NCBI RefSeq assembly: GCF_902686445.1
Contig: NC_062217.1
Coordinates: 172,277,598 to 172,341,597, forward strand
Length of the DNA stretch: 64,000 nucleotides
Reading direction: 5' to 3'
Origin: Sciurus carolinensis
Taxonomy: Eukaryota; Chordata; Mammalia; Rodentia; Sciuridae
Shown here piece after piece: positions 26,176 through 39,435 of this stretch. Each line of letters begins with the position of its first letter. Position 1 is the first letter of the stretch. Below the pieces are notes generated by a model. The model was not told the origin of the DNA. It made no database searches and was given only the letters and a program-made list of their open reading frames with translations. Made by a program: the position numbers and the translations under genes.

Positions 26176-27635
26176 ATAATCAGCCCCCCGTCTCCGATGT
26201 TCCCAAATGCATTGTCAAGTTGAACCCAAACAAACGTGAAATAATGCTTGAACCATTTGAAATTCCCTTGTTGGACACCCTGTCACTCTGCTTCCTCTTG
26301 AACACTCACCATGTTCATTATTGAGTGTCCATCTGCCCCCTGAGTTGTCAGCATCCTGGAGCCCCTGTACCAGACAGCACCCCAGGACACCGGCATGCAG
26401 ACCTCCTTGTCCTCTGGCCCCCGCCACCCTCCACCCGCCAGAGCACAGCAGAACGGAGCAGTGTTCCCTCCCTTCCTAAAGGTGCTCCAGATCCCAGAGG
26501 AGGAGAGGGACTGAGAGGCCACTTGCCAGTGGCATGCGTCGGACTCCTCCGGCTGCCTCCAGAGCCTCCCAGTGAGTTCCAGGGTGATTCCAGGACACAC
26601 AATGCTCAAGATGGCTCCGATGTCATGGTCACTGCCTCTTAGACCAGACCCAGCCTCCCCTTGAGCTGAAACAGTTAAAACATCATGTTACCTTCCCTTT
26701 GCTTTGCTGAAAACCCAGGAAGACTCCAGCCCGAGCCAGGAAAATCGGAGACTCCAACCTCAGGAAAGAGGCCCAGCCCAGCTTTCGAACCACCTGGGCC
26801 TCTGGGCCACTCAGGCCAACGAGGTGACCCACTGCCTAGGAGGCAAGTAGGAGGCATCATTCCTGCTCGTGGGAGTGACAGGAGGGCAGAGGTGGGCACT
26901 TAGTGCCCGTGGCTTCTCCAACCCCCGGACATCTGTTGATGCAGGGAGGAACCTTTAAATGGCCCGGCACCTGCCGTTTCCCCATCCCACCTGGAACCCA
27001 CTCCATCCTTCGCAGGGGAACGTGGCCTCCCAGTGAGAGTTAAAACCCCCAGAAGGAGCGTGTTTGTCTAATCTCATTGTTAAACGATGCCTCCACGGCC
27101 AGTGGACACTTGGCAAATATTTCCTTAACAAGTGAACAAAAGCAAATCCGAAAAACAAGAACAAAAATATCTCTATTACTGGCTCCTGGTCATACTGAAT
27201 TCAGCATTTCTTTAAAAATTCATAAGCACCATAATGTTTCCTGGGGTGGGAGCAAACCATTTTATGAAATTAGTATGAATTTTCTATTAAAGAGAAGAGT
27301 TCTATTTATTAATATTCCCAAAAGGTAGCTTTCTGGTTTACTGTGATGCTGCTGTCATAAATTTCCATAATTATATGGTGTTGATTTGCAGTTTACCAAC
27401 AGGGCATCAATGGAGAAGAACATAACCCTGGAACTCCATTACTTAAAGTGTGTAGCCATGCCAAGTGAGAGGTGAAGAGTTGGCTGGACACGGGGGGCAG
27501 AGAATAGCCTCCCCCAAAACTGTGAGCAGAGAAAGCACAGCCGCCCTTCAGATCTCAGGTCATGCAGTCAGACTAACAGCACACAGGAGTCCTGTCAGGA
27601 AACCTGTTGGGATCCTTTAGAAACGGAGGGAGAAT

Positions 27636-27718
27636 TCTTTTTCTTTGTGGTGCTGGAGATGGAACCCAGGCCCTGGCATATGCTAGGTAATGCTCGGCCA
27701 CTGATCTACACGCCAGCC
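27636..27718 (-). repeat. ID-type SINE, antisense
   Basis: 'ggtgctggagatggaaccca' followed by 'catatgctaggtaatgctcg' and 'cactgatctaca' is the reverse complement of an ID element with its tRNA-like box B region, preceded by a T-rich stretch (the complement of its tail). Confidence 0.8.
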
Positions 27719-30311
27719 TGAGAATCCTGGGTTTGAGCCCCATAGGGACCAATGGTAGAAAGCAGTTAGAGAAGTCAGCGTGAAGGGCCGTATACGAACC
27801 AGAAAGCAGCTTTCACCAGACACCCAATCTGTTGGCAACTTGATCTTGAAATTTCTAGGCTTTAAAACTGGGAAATCTCTGCTGTGCTAGAGGGACCTGA
27901 ACCGATCATGTGTGACGAGAGGTCCCTAAGGACAGGGCAGCGAATGCTTTGTTCACCTTTGGAACAATAAATACTTGAATGAGTAATTGGGTGAGTCACT
28001 AAAAACTTAGCTCTATGAGACCCAGAGGTGGCCTCTGCCACTCTACATGTGTGACTTGACCCAAATGGCTTTACTCTCTGGGTTGTGGTCATCTCAGATC
28101 TAGAAGCGAATCCTGATTCCTCCTTCCCTGGTGACTGGATGTAAGATGAGGCAGTGAAACTGCTCAGCATACAGTGTTCCTGGTGGGTCCTGGGGTACCC
28201 ATTGGCACCCTTATCAGAGAACATCAGGGGAGATTAGGAGGAAGCTTCCCTTGTGCCCACAGATTGGCTGACAGAGCATCAGGTGTGCCACCTGGGGCAG
28301 GTGAGTGGTGGGCCAGGGCTTCACAGGCCCAACCCCACATGTGCCCTTGGGCAGCAGTGGGGTTTCATGTGCCCACGCAGTTGGGGTGTCCAAAGAAGGT
28401 CCAAATAGCTTCTCTGGGTTATCAAGTAGGGAGGCTTCTTTGCTTAGCTGCAATTTGGGGTCAAATTTTCTCCCAGTAACCAGAGGAGCAGTTACAAATG
28501 ATCCATGCACATTGTGTGGCCCAATTAGCATTCCTTAGAACAGGGGGCAAGTCTTTGAAGCTGGTTCCTTCTGGAGGGACGTCACACACCCCTGTTGGGC
28601 TAGGCTAAGTGTTTGCCCTAATTAGATATTTACACAAGGGACCCAAGTGAAGAGGGTGGATTTATTTTTAATAAAAGAAGATTAAAACCTGTATATCTGC
28701 AGCATATTAAGGAACACCAAACCAAATTAAAATTCTCCCACAACTTTGCACAGTGAGGAACTCTAAAGGGGGCGTTTCATTTGGAAGGACTGGGACTTGT
28801 TATATTGAGTCAGGAAAAAGGAATCGGGCTTCCCTGGTCCAGACCCCAATTTCAAACGGGCTGGTTGGAGCTCTGAGACAGGGAGCTGGCGATGAGACCG
28901 ATGTGCATCTGGAGAGCCACTTCAAACCCAGACCCTGTGGCCAGGTGTCCACCCATGGAGTGGCACCACAGACTGTGTGACAAAGGAGGCAGGTGGGGGT
29001 GACACTGCCTGCAATGGAGTGGCGTGGGGACACTCTGGTATGCGGGAATGCATGCCACTCCTGGTCTGCCAAAGGAAAGACAAAGTGCCAGGCTTTCATG
29101 TGGATGGTTTTCAGTTCCGAATAATTCTAATTAATTTAACCCTTAAAGAGCCAAATGTATAGCTACTTCTTAAGCCAACAACTTCATGTGTAAACGTTAA
29201 CCCCAAATACAGAAAGAACCCTGATCCATGAACAGACTCGTGCCTAAGTGTCTCTAGCAGCTGGATGGGGAGTGGAAATTTCCAGAGGCCATATGAAGAG
29301 AATGTATTCTGGGTTGCAGGGCTTTTGGGGCGGGGACATGAGGTGACTTCCGGCGTGAGAGTTGACTCAGGTGAACATGAAGACGTGGACTTCTCAGGCA
29401 CGTTCTTTCTCGCTCCCCCTGAGCGGGAGCTTTGCTCCAGCTCCAGGCTGCTTCAGAAAGCTCTGGTCACCACGCCATTCTCCCAGAGGAGCCATCCCCC
29501 AGGCAGGTGGATCAATGGTGTCTGCACAGCGTGTTCCCAGCTGCAAGTCAAACAGGTCACCGTCATCCTGCAGCTCCGTAACATTCTGCCTCTTAAGTTT
29601 CCATCTCATGGTCCATCAGAATAGGTTGACAGGGCTTTGCCCTGCAGGAGTGTCTTGCTATTCCTAGAAGCTCAGCCAGGGGAGGCAGGTTGGGACCCCT
29701 GCTGACAGCTGCTCACAGGGAGGGGTCTGACGGGCACTGGGGTCTGTCAGCCTCCCCACAGCTTCGTCTCCTTTGTGATTAGGGACCCTCCCTCTTCAGC
29801 AGTTAAGCCTCAAGCGCCCCCCCAGGGCTCCCAGCTCAGCCCCCATGGGAGACAGCAGCAGTTGAAAACCAAGATGGCAGGAAAGCAGGGGCTGCCCAGC
29901 CTGGGGGAGAACTGAGCCCGGGACTCTCCATCCCCCAACTCACTCTGACCCCATGCCACCCACATGCAGTGTTTTCAGTGGGTTTCTTGAGAAGTGATTG
30001 ATTTGACACACAGGCTGCCCCAGGGAAGCACCCACACTAAAAATGAGGTTTCAGACAGTGCTTGAGTCGAGGGGCCAGCAAAGCTGTTCACAAAACTCTG
30101 GCCCAGTCCGTAGACCCTTCCACAGACCCCTGACAATGAGAAGGATGTTGAACACGTGCCTTCCGGGCCAAAACCCTCTAAAGCGCAGCTGGTGGGCCAT
30201 GGGCGAGCTCCCGGGCCTGGGGTCTCCCCTGAGCCTGGGCCCCAGCTGCCCTCTGGCCCCAGACAGCATTGTGCAGGGGTTCAGGAAGGACCTGGGGGTC
30301 TGGGAAGGCTA

Positions 30312-30470
30312 GCTTCTAGCCCCAGCTCTGCCACTCATTTGACTGCATGACCCTGGCCCTTCGCTTGGCCTTCAGGGCCTCCGGTTCCACACATGGGAGA
30401 GCAGAGATGACACTGCCTCCTGGGGTGTCACGAGGAGGAGACACAAAGGCGCAGGTGGAGTGTGTAGCCT
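30312..30470 (+). repeat. MIR fragment
   Basis: 'ccccagctctgccactcatt' then 'gcatgaccctggcccttcgc' and 'acactgcctcctggggtgtc' follow the order of the MIR consensus. It is diverged. Confidence 0.6.
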
Positions 30471-31049
30471 GGGCCAGTCTCAGAAGGTCTCCATGATGCT
30501 GCAGCTCCTGGGACGCAGAGGCTCCCTCTGGTCCCTGCTTGGCCTTGTCCTCTGATAGGGTAAAACATGGGAGCAGGCAGTCAGGACTAGACCTCTAAAA
30601 CACCAAAGTCCAGGGTCCTCGCTAGGGCTTGCCTTGAGTAGCCAGAGCTGCCAGGGAATGAGGGTTTGCCCTCCGGTGGCTCTGATGGCGTGTCTGTTTA
30701 GCCCTGCTTGCTGCTTCTTTCATCCAGATCATTTGCTCGCTGAGTGTCCCCTGAGCATCCCTGAGCATCCGCCGTCTGCCCTGAGGTTGTCCCCAGGCCT
30801 CTGCGGGTGGGGGCCCAGACTGAGGCCAGATGGGTTAATGGGAGGGGGGGAACCTGCAGGTCCTGTGGGAGGTACAAGTGCTCAGCCACCACAGCACCCC
30901 TCCCTGAGGACCCCTGCCCTTCTGCATGTGGACCGTGAAGACGTGTCCCTGTGCAAGACCCTGGTTACATTCTCAACACCCAGAGTTTCTCAGGACAGTC
31001 GAGAATTTTCCCTGGACTCCCCGAAGGCTTTCCCAGGAGGTCAGGGCTG

Positions 31050-31145
31050 TGTATGTGTGTGGGCACATGCATGTGTATGCTTTTGAGAGTGCGTGTATGT
31101 GTGTGCACACATGTGTGCACATGCGTGTGTGTGTGCGTGTGTACC
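31050..31145. repeat. GT-rich alternating tract
   Basis: TGTG runs mixed with GCACACATG pieces extend over about 95 bases. It is a degenerate dinucleotide microsatellite. Confidence 0.7.
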
Positions 31146-34100
31146 TAAATGCACTGCACTCAGGTGGCATGTGACCCTTGATGGAAGGTGGTGTACTTGT
31201 GCTGCAGGAGAGGCAGCTGGTAAGCACGTGCCTTTCCACAGTCCACCTTCTTAGGAAAGTGCCAGAATTCGAGCAGCTTGATGCTGTGCACTGGATACAA
31301 GGCGAAATCAGGGTCCTTGGCTCAGCTGGCGCCTGTGCTCCAGCACAGGGCTGTTTCTCTCTCTGCCTTGGCCTGCTGATCGATTTTATTGACCTAGGCT
31401 CAGGCATGTGACCAGATCACAAACGGAAGCAATTTTTCACTGAATTTCTGCTATTTGGGTTCCAGTGACAGAAACCTACTTAAGTAATTTCAGCAGAAAA
31501 CAAGCACCCACAACCACCTTGACTTCCTGTGGCTTGTATTTGGGTTTTACGGCCTGGGTAACCAGATCAACCTGATCAATCCTTTCCTTGGTTTATATTT
31601 AAAAGAAGAAAAGAGTCTTCCTCCTGAGGAACAGCAGCACCCTCCAGCAGAGCCTTGGCCCAGGCCACGGAGTTGCTGCATATGCTGGGGTCCTGCATCT
31701 CAAGGGGCAGTGACCTTAGAGGGGCTGTGCTGACTCTGAGGAGACCATGGCCTCACTGGGGCAGGGGTGGGTGAGGTCCCCAACATCCTGAGAACTTTCT
31801 GAGCACTAAGCAAACCCCAGGGGCTTGGAAGGCTTTTGCCAAATTGAACCCAGTTGGGTTCGAGGACTGTAACAGACAGTGGCCTCCCTCAGCCTCAGGG
31901 TAGCCTTGGCACCCAACCTGCATGGCCACCTCCCCCTCCACAGAGAGTGCTCAGGAGATAGTCCACATCCAGAATTAGCACCATGGGAGACTCAGTCCCC
32001 AAAGCGTGCATGCTCTCTGGGGCCCTGGGGTGGGCAGTAAAGTGTTGCCTCCCAGCGTGGTCATCAACCGGGGTCACACTGAGTCCTCCTGCTCCTGGGT
32101 GTGCCCCAAAGTCTCCCCAGAACCTGCTACAGTATCGAGGGTGCCTATGGAAAGGACAGCAGAAAACCTAGAGGCCTAGGAAGCACCACTGAGAGGTCTG
32201 AGTCACTGCAGCGTGACTCAGCTGCACCCGGCCTCGCCAGTGACCACCCTCTTCCCACCCGGCTGCTTTAGCCAAGGGTCAAGCATCCTTCTTCTTTGGG
32301 TCAGTTCTCCATTCCTTTCCCAGGGCTTTGATCCCCAGAGTGATTGGCCGCAGCTTCCAGGAAGGACCCTAGATGATGCATCTGGCCATTGAAGGCCAAT
32401 AGAGCTGTGTGCCCTATTGGGACATTGCCAAGAGCAGTCAGCCCGTGGGTGCCACTAAGCATTTAGGTGGAGAACGTTAGTCTCTCAATGCTGCTGCAGC
32501 TTCTGCCCTGTAAGTGCTGATGGAAGCGTTGGTTTATTTATGGGTTCTGATTGAAGGATGTCACAAATTGATTTACAGTCCAGATAGAGTCAAATGAAAG
32601 TCACAGGATAGAGGAAGTGATCTTTATCTGATTCTCCCATCAAAAGTGTCCGCCCATATTGGAGAACTCCCAAGATGCCACCCATACAGCACAGGCCCCT
32701 CCTGAGACGGCAGCTCCAGAGGCCCCAGGCTAGACCACCCGTTCCCGGAGGTGCACTCCACAGGCAGGATTCCAAGGATGCCAGTGAGAGACGGGCAGGC
32801 CATGGCCACCTCCAGGCTCTGTGAAAATGGGGATGTGTCTCCCACACTCTCCTGTACCTCCAGGTGGAACCCCTCGGCCCCACTGGGCATTCTGTGAGCT
32901 CTTGTGAAAGCAGGTCCTGAGAAGAGCGTCCTGGCAGTTCCAGAGCAGATGGTCCCGCGGGAGAAGCACAAGCCTGTCCTGTCCCGACCAGGCTGTCTCC
33001 CTCAGCCAGGGACACACGCTTCCGTCCCCCTCTCCTGGAAACACCCCTAAAATTGTGCTGGATGCTGCAGGACTCTGCCTTCTCCCTCCAGCAGCCCCTC
33101 CAGGAAATGCAAGATCCTGGAATGGCCCTGACTCTTGGGGCTGAGGAGCAGGCAGGGAACCCGGGAGCCACAGACCAGCAGCCAAGATGAGGGTCTGATG
33201 CTGAGGGTTGGTGTGGGGGCTTCCCAGGGTCCGTGGCCAGTGAGGAGCCCCCAAGGGGAACGCTGAAGTGGACAAGGGAGTAGGAGGGAGCCACATGGAC
33301 AAGGCCCTGGGAGGACAGAATTGGGAAGAAATCATGGCCACTCCAGATTCACCTGACGGCTTGGACAGTCTTGACACCTGAACACGTTGATTAACGCCAA
33401 GACACAATAGAGATGAGAGGGAAAACCAACCTGAGTGGCTTCCCCCGCTCTGCTTGCCGTCCACTGTGACTTCGTGTCAACCGCCAGTGCCCTCCACCCA
33501 GGTGGTGGCGGATAGGGATGGAGAGAGCTCCGGGGACAGGGGTGTGAAGGCAGGGTCGGGCGTGCCTGTTAACTGTCGATCACGTCCATCTGTGGAGGTT
33601 ACACTCACTGTCACTTTTTAATTTAGTCATGAGTGGCTGGCTCTCCAGTGAGAGCGTGGTTTAGGTAAGGGTCCAAAGACTGTCACGAACGGAATGATCC
33701 CACATGGCTGACCTGGTAATTCTTAGTGAATTAAGGATGCAGGGATGTTAGATCTTATTTGAAATGGTAGTCAGTCTCTGTAAGGGTAGAAAAGTTGATT
33801 ACTGGTTATTTTGAAGCTCGCGTGGGACACCGTGGGTCATCACAGCACTGAGATCAGGCGGCGGAGCCTCTGTCTGCCGTCACTCGTCCTCTGTCACCTG
33901 TTGTGCCTGTGCCGCTTGCAGGCTTGACGGGGCTTCGTGGGTCTGCGCTTTAAAGGCAAGAAGAACGGTTTTCTTCCTTGGGGGAAACACTTACCCAACG
34001 CCAGTGTGGCTGCCTGCTGTTCACTGCCGTTTGGCCCAGCCACAGAAGCCCCGGAAGCTTCCTGTTCTCTGAACACGGGTAGCTGGTGAGAGGGCTTGTT

Positions 34101-34499
34101 GGTCGTTGATCAAATGAACTCAAGAATGGCTCAGGGTCTGGGAAGAGGTCTTCTGAGAGGCTTCCTGGCGCCCCCAGCTCTGGTCCTGCCGTCTGCCTGG
34201 GAAGGAGGAAGACCTCATTTTCATAGAATAAGCTCTTCACTGGTCTTCATCTTCAAGAGGGCACCGTTCATAATTGGAATTATGCAAATCAGCATCGCCA
34301 CCTAGGAAGTTGTCCCTTAAGAGACCTGCTGAAGGTCAGCGTGCTCCGGGTCCTCCTTGTAACCTGGCTCAAGCATGGCTGTGTCCTCAGGAGCCCCCTG
34401 CCCTGTGCTGTCCAGGCCTTGAGCACCTGGCCCTGCCCAGTACAGCCAGGCAGGAAGTCAGTGTGGGCCCACCAGGACCGGGATGTATGGGGCTCAAAC

Positions 34500-34501
<2 letters not shown>

Positions 34502-34536
<35 letters not shown>
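34502..34536. repeat. (TG)n microsatellite
   Basis: About 17 uninterrupted TG units; likely length-polymorphic. Confidence 0.95.
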
Positions 34537-34538
<2 letters not shown>

Positions 34539-35787
34539 AACTCTTTGAAGAAATCAAGGTCAGCGTGTAATACACAAAAACGGGTACAGGTCTTTAGCCG
34601 TGTTCATGCCAGAGCCCCAAAATAGATCATGAAACCATAGACACAGACCTAACAGATCCCCCGCGTCGCACTGAGGGTGCGTCTACTGCTGTTGACACTG
34701 GGAAGAGGCAGAGTGGTGCCTCCCAAGTGAGGACGCAGGGCCTAGCTTCTCTGTCCCAACCTCTGGCTCCGCCACTCCTTTACACCAGGAGTGGCCGGCT
34801 CCCCTCGGAAAGGTCAGTGCCGCCAGCCGAGCATGGGGGAGCTGTAGTTCTGCTGCCCCAGTGGCCAGAGGAAAACTGCTCCCGGTGCCACACAGTCAGC
34901 AAGCAGCTGAGAGGGAGATGCGGCCTGTCCCCTCTGAGCACTCCCTCCAGCCCCCCAGCTCCACGTCTCCCCCCACCCCCACCAACCCCCAACTCAAAAC
35001 TCCTCCTCGGTTGCCCCCAGCCTCCTTGTCACCCCTTTCCCAAGGTGTTCTTTCTGTTCCCGGGGACATCAGACATCTCTGAACACACCTGGCCTGTGTG
35101 TGGGGGGAGAGGCAAATCCCTGTCCCTGTTGGCCTCCCACTGACCACCATGGCAGGTACTTCCAGAGTTCCAACAGGGTATGCTCGGAATTCCGTTTCCT
35201 GAGCCCTGAGACTCCTTCCGCGTACCTCCGAGGATCCCCAGGCGGACTCGGCCCTGGCAGGCGGGGCATTTGTGCACAGAGGGCAGCGGGAGGGGGGAGG
35301 GGGTGCTGCCCTGCCTGGTCCAGGATGGCCTCAGGCTGCAGAGGAAGTGTGGCCCTGCCTCACCCCAGCACAGTTCTGCCCAGGCGGGTGATCCAGGTGC
35401 AGTGGGCAGGTGCCTCACCATCTCCAGCCGTCCTGTCCTTGTCTCTCGGTCAGTCCACGGCAGCGGTGGCACCCTGCTCTCTGGAGGGTGTGGGAGGGGA
35501 GGAAGCCAGTGCCCTCACCAGCCAGCACAAAGCGGTCCTTCCTGCCTGCCTGCCCCCTGCCTGTCTTCCTGTGCTCCAACTAGAGGGTCCCCGGTCCCAC
35601 CCATCCTTCCCAGTGGAGGAAGAGGCATAGGACAACATTTACTTTCAGGGAGCGAGCTCATGCTTATCAGCGAGACCCCTGCCTGGGTCCTGGAGGACAT
35701 CATGAGCCAATGCAGGCCCTTATCTGGTGACATCAGCCAGGTCTGGGACACCACCAAGCTTCCCATCCTCCTTCCTTTCTGGCTATT

Positions 35788-35812
35788 CTCTCTCTCTCTC
35801 TCTCTCTCTCTC
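35788..35812. repeat. (TC)n microsatellite
   Basis: About 12 TC units within a longer pyrimidine-rich run. Confidence 0.9.
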
Positions 35813-37680
35813 TTCCTTCTTGATGCATGGACTTCTTTGCCTCTCTCCTTTTAATGATGTGCCCGTGACTTTGCATTTAGACAAATGCAATTACCTTTGT
35901 TCAAAAGCAATTAAGCTCCAGTCTTCACCCGCTGAGATAACAAGCCCACCCTTGGCATCTCTTTCTTTTGAACAAGCCAAGCCCTCTCCAAAAAGGCAGG
36001 ATCACTGTGGATGTATCTGCAACACAACAAGTCTGTGAATTTTCCTGCTTTATTATTATTTAAATATTCCATCCACGTAAGTACGTTCACACCTAAAACT
36101 TGTGAAATGTCTGGATTTCGCTTCTCCTTTACCCTGAAAATTCATCATTTTATTTGACTTTTTGTTTCTCCCCAGTGTGTTAAAAATAATCATCTTTTCC
36201 TGGAGCCACGCTGTCCTGGTTTCATAGACAGCAGTTTGGGTGGTTCTAGATAAAGACACTTAGCACATGGAGCCCTGCTGCGGTTTCGTGTCTCTGGACA
36301 GGGCTCAGAGGTGTGCCTCCTTCCCAGAGCAGGTGCCAGGAGCAGGGACGCAGCCTGCGAGGACTGATTCTATACCTGGACTGTGCCCCAGAAGGCTGAC
36401 TTGTATTATTAGTGACCAGTTCAGATTATTTCAGGAATTGGCACTGTCCTTCCCAGCCTGCCCTTCCATGGAAGGCCAGAGGCAACAAGCTCTCTGTGCT
36501 CACTGTGGCTGTCCTCCATCAGGCTGCCTCCTGGGGTAGAGGTAGGTCCAGGTCCCCAGAACCCAGCCCTTGCTAGCCAGCATCCCGCAGGATACCCATC
36601 AAAGGAGAAGCCCGGGCTGTAGGTGAAAAGGAAGTTCTTGTCATTGTCTGGCAACGTCTGTTCCTGTTTATAATCATTCTAGTTGAGGCTAAGGACTTTC
36701 CATGCTGGGCGTTGGACAGTAGGTAAAGGGTACCAGCTCACCTTCTGGACTTCACTCTCCTGCATGTGTGCCTATGGGAAATGCATGCTGGGAAAGGGCA
36801 GAGGGGTTCTGTGATGGGTACAATGGCACTCTCTATATCCACAGTGTGTACATGGGCCTTCAAGGGACCCCAAAGTCAGACCGAGATCACCTGAAAGGGG
36901 GTGTTGTGTCTTTCTCTTTTGCTGGTGGAAGGAGCCTGAATGGACAGGACTGGAGAGAGACCCTCGCCTGGCCAGGTACTCTCTGCCTTCTGCTCTAGAC
37001 CAGGCACTTGACAGGAGGTACGGGGGTTCGGCTCACCTCTGCACCTTCACTCTCCCCGAACCTATGCTTCATTTCTGGGGAAAGTTGACTGACCACCTTC
37101 TCTGTCCTTCCATGACACTGTGACTCCACTCCAGATGGAGGGAGTAGGGTTACCAGAAAGCTGTCCTTTCCTCTGTCCTTGCAGCTCAGTGAGCTCTGGA
37201 GGCCAGAGTCAGGATGGTTTTCAGCTTTGCATCTCCAGTTGCTAGCAGGCTGCTGGACCCCAGTCATTGCCCAGTGAAGAGTACTGAAAAAGCGTTGAGT
37301 GGAATAAAAAGTAAAATGGATTTCTAATCAAATTGATATCTGGGAAACTTTTGAAGGGAGTAAAAATAAAGTCTGCTTTGCTAGGAACATAGTATTTTGA
37401 TCGTCTATTCTGGAGATTACGCCTGTTTTATTCCTCATACATCGTTGGGCGCACAACAGGTACTGTTTATATACAAATCCTTAAACTTCAGCATGGATTT
37501 AATTCCTATTTCAAACATGATTTCTGTACAGTTTCATGCCTTTGCTCACCAAGTGGCTTGCACAAGCCCTTTGAGAGTAGATGGTGAGGGATATCAGGCA
37601 CATTGTCATTGGCCTTGGATATAAATGGGATAATAAAGGGACTCCAGATGGTGGGACAAGTTTTGAAGTCTGCAAAGTTT

Positions 37681-37695
37681 ATCGCCCTCTGCTGG
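37681..37695 (-). promoter_or_regulatory. CTCF core motif
   Basis: The minus strand reads CCAGCAGAGGGCGAT, matching 14 of 15 positions of CCASYAGRKGGCRSY. Only position 14 differs. It has the same orientation as the motifs near 26.1 and 63.9 kb. Confidence 0.6.
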
Positions 37696-38061
37696 TCATA
37701 CCAGGAAAATCCCTGCCACTCCATTGAGCTCCAGCAGACCTGGATGTCTAAGAGAGGAATGAAATGATCTTCGTCATTCTCAAGGGTATCAGCCTTCGCT
37801 TAGACCATTGGGCATCTGGAGAGTAGTGTTATCAAATTAATGCATGAGATGGGGGAAATGTTTCCATTAGGAATTCTGTATCTCTGGAGTTGTATTGTCA
37901 ATTAATACTTCCCAATCAATTACTCTGCAATTTGCTCAAGTATATTAAAAGTATCGTGGCAGTTGCAATGACAGATTTTAAAAGAGAAAGGCAGAGTGTG
38001 GTGAAGTGTGCAGAGCTGCCTGTCACAGGAGGCTGGGGCAGCATGGCTGGGCTTGCGGGCT

Positions 38062-38190
38062 GTCATCTCCAGCCCTGACTTCAAATCATGGCTCCTCCAA
38101 CCTGCCTCTGGGTCGGCGCCTTCCCCTCCAGGAGCCTCATTCTTCAGGTCTTGAGGGCTATTAAGCTGCAATACCCATGTACAGGGCCCA
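38062..38190 (+). repeat. MIR fragment
   Basis: 'ccagccctgacttcaaatca' through 'agcctcattcttcaggtctt' and 'gtacagggcccagcacgtg' follows MIR order, strongly diverged. Confidence 0.45.
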
Positions 38191-39282
38191 GCACGTGTGG
38201 GCGCGGGCTCAGGGTACAAGAGCCATACGTGTGTTTATGGCTCACTTTACCAATCTAAAATGTGTGTTGTGGAAATCAAAGAGGAGAGATGCACAAGTGC
38301 CACTTGTCACGGTCCTGCTGTCCTGGGTTATCTGGTACAATGTGCGTCCATCCTGGCTTCATCTTAATAGCGGCGACGGCTGAGAAGTGATTCCGTTTCC
38401 GCGCTCGCTCCAGCATCTCCCTAACACATCAGCGCTCACCGTGCCCACACCCTGAGTGCTTCTTGGCCTCTCTTCTGAGGCTGGATGCTGATGAGCATCC
38501 CCCAGGGTGGTTTCCTGCAGGAAGGTGCTGACCGTGGACTGACTGGCTGGGGTTCAGTGGTGGGGACCCCTCACCTCAGCCTCCTTTACCTTGTGAGCAC
38601 CAGGTCTCATGGCAGGTTCTGCCAGCCGCCTCCCCCTGCCAGAGAGTCCCCTGCGAGGGCATCTACAGCTCATCCCAGGGGATCTGAGGTGACTGCACCT
38701 GTGTGTCCCTAGTGTGAAAGAGCCTCTTCCTGTGTGGAGCCACTTTGCCGCCGGGTCTTCCCCGTGCGTCCACCTGGGCACCCGGGAACTACTCAGCTTC
38801 CTTCCTCCACTGGCTCTGCCCGGCAGGGAGCTGGCCTCTGCTCCACCTGCGAGTGAGCACATCAGACGCAAGACCAGTGGGAGCTGCCGGGCTGGACCAG
38901 GAGTGTGGGCTCAGTCCAGAACAGGGAGGCCCCTTGAAGCTGGCCCGAGAGCTGCCTTCCAAGCCCTGGGCTCCTGAGCTGGACCTTGAAGGGAGTAAGA
39001 TGTCCCTGGGCAGAGTGAGGGGGTACCAGGAAGCAGAGGGAAAGCACCTGCCCTCCTGGGTGCCATAAAGCGGGAGTGGAAAGGAGTGGCCATCAGGAAG
39101 AGTGGGTGCCAGGTGGCAAAGGACCAGGGTGCCAGGGCGGTCATCCTGATGTGGGTCCTGGCAAGAGGGGTTGGCATGGGTAGGCACCTGGGTTCCAGTG
39201 TCCCCCCACCCTTACCAGCCATCAGCAAAGCTGACCCCTGAGCCTTGGGTGGCTCCTCAGACCAAACCCAGCATGAACGTAA

Positions 39283-39310
39283 TGACGTCGCCACAGGGGT
39301 GGGATATAAA
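39283..39310 (+). promoter_or_regulatory. CRE-like and TATA-like pair upstream of the PTPRE start-codon exon
   Basis: TGACGTCG (39283-39290) is one base from a full cAMP response element, and TATAAA lies at 39305-39310. A TATA box there would place transcription start near 39,335-39,340, about 100 bases before the ATG at 39436. No ATG lies between that point and the start codon. This could be a local alternative promoter for the receptor isoform; equally, the pair may be chance, since a good splice acceptor at 39428 points to a spliced leader. Confidence 0.35.
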
Positions 39311-39435
39311 GTGAAAGCAGCAGGCGGAGTTCTTGGCCCAGGGTAGACCCCAGTGTGGCTCGCCCTTGTCCCCAGCCAGCCATTGGACACTGCAGACGTG
39401 CCCTCTGAGCCCGTCCCTGTCCTTGCAGGTTCGCC

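Larger units (their letters stand above)
26176..34500. other. Non-coding stretch of the 5' intron
   Basis: No gene is supported. It holds one ID SINE (27,636-27,718), a MIR piece (about 30,312-30,470) and a GT-rich tract at about 31,050-31,145. On the minus strand at 32,590-33,464 there are chance ORFs of up to 244 codons in GC-rich sequence, with no known domain and no sign of codon bias that I can see. Confidence 0.5.
34537..39282. other. Non-coding stretch of the 5' intron before the start-codon exon
   Basis: No exon is supported. It contains a (TC)n tract (35,788-35,812), a possible old duplication (about 36,710-36,760 and 37,004-37,050), a CTCF motif (37,681-37,695) and a MIR-like piece (about 38,062-38,190). 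The sequence becomes GC-rich toward 39 kb. Overlapping minus-strand ORFs at 38,789-40,035 are shadows that cross the start-codon exon, a poly-G tract and a SINE. Confidence 0.55.

Noticed and set aside
32590..33464. Overlapping 234- and 244-codon minus-strand ORFs
   Set aside because: GC-rich chance frames overlapping each other in different phases; no domain, no paired splice sites, no resemblance to a known protein.
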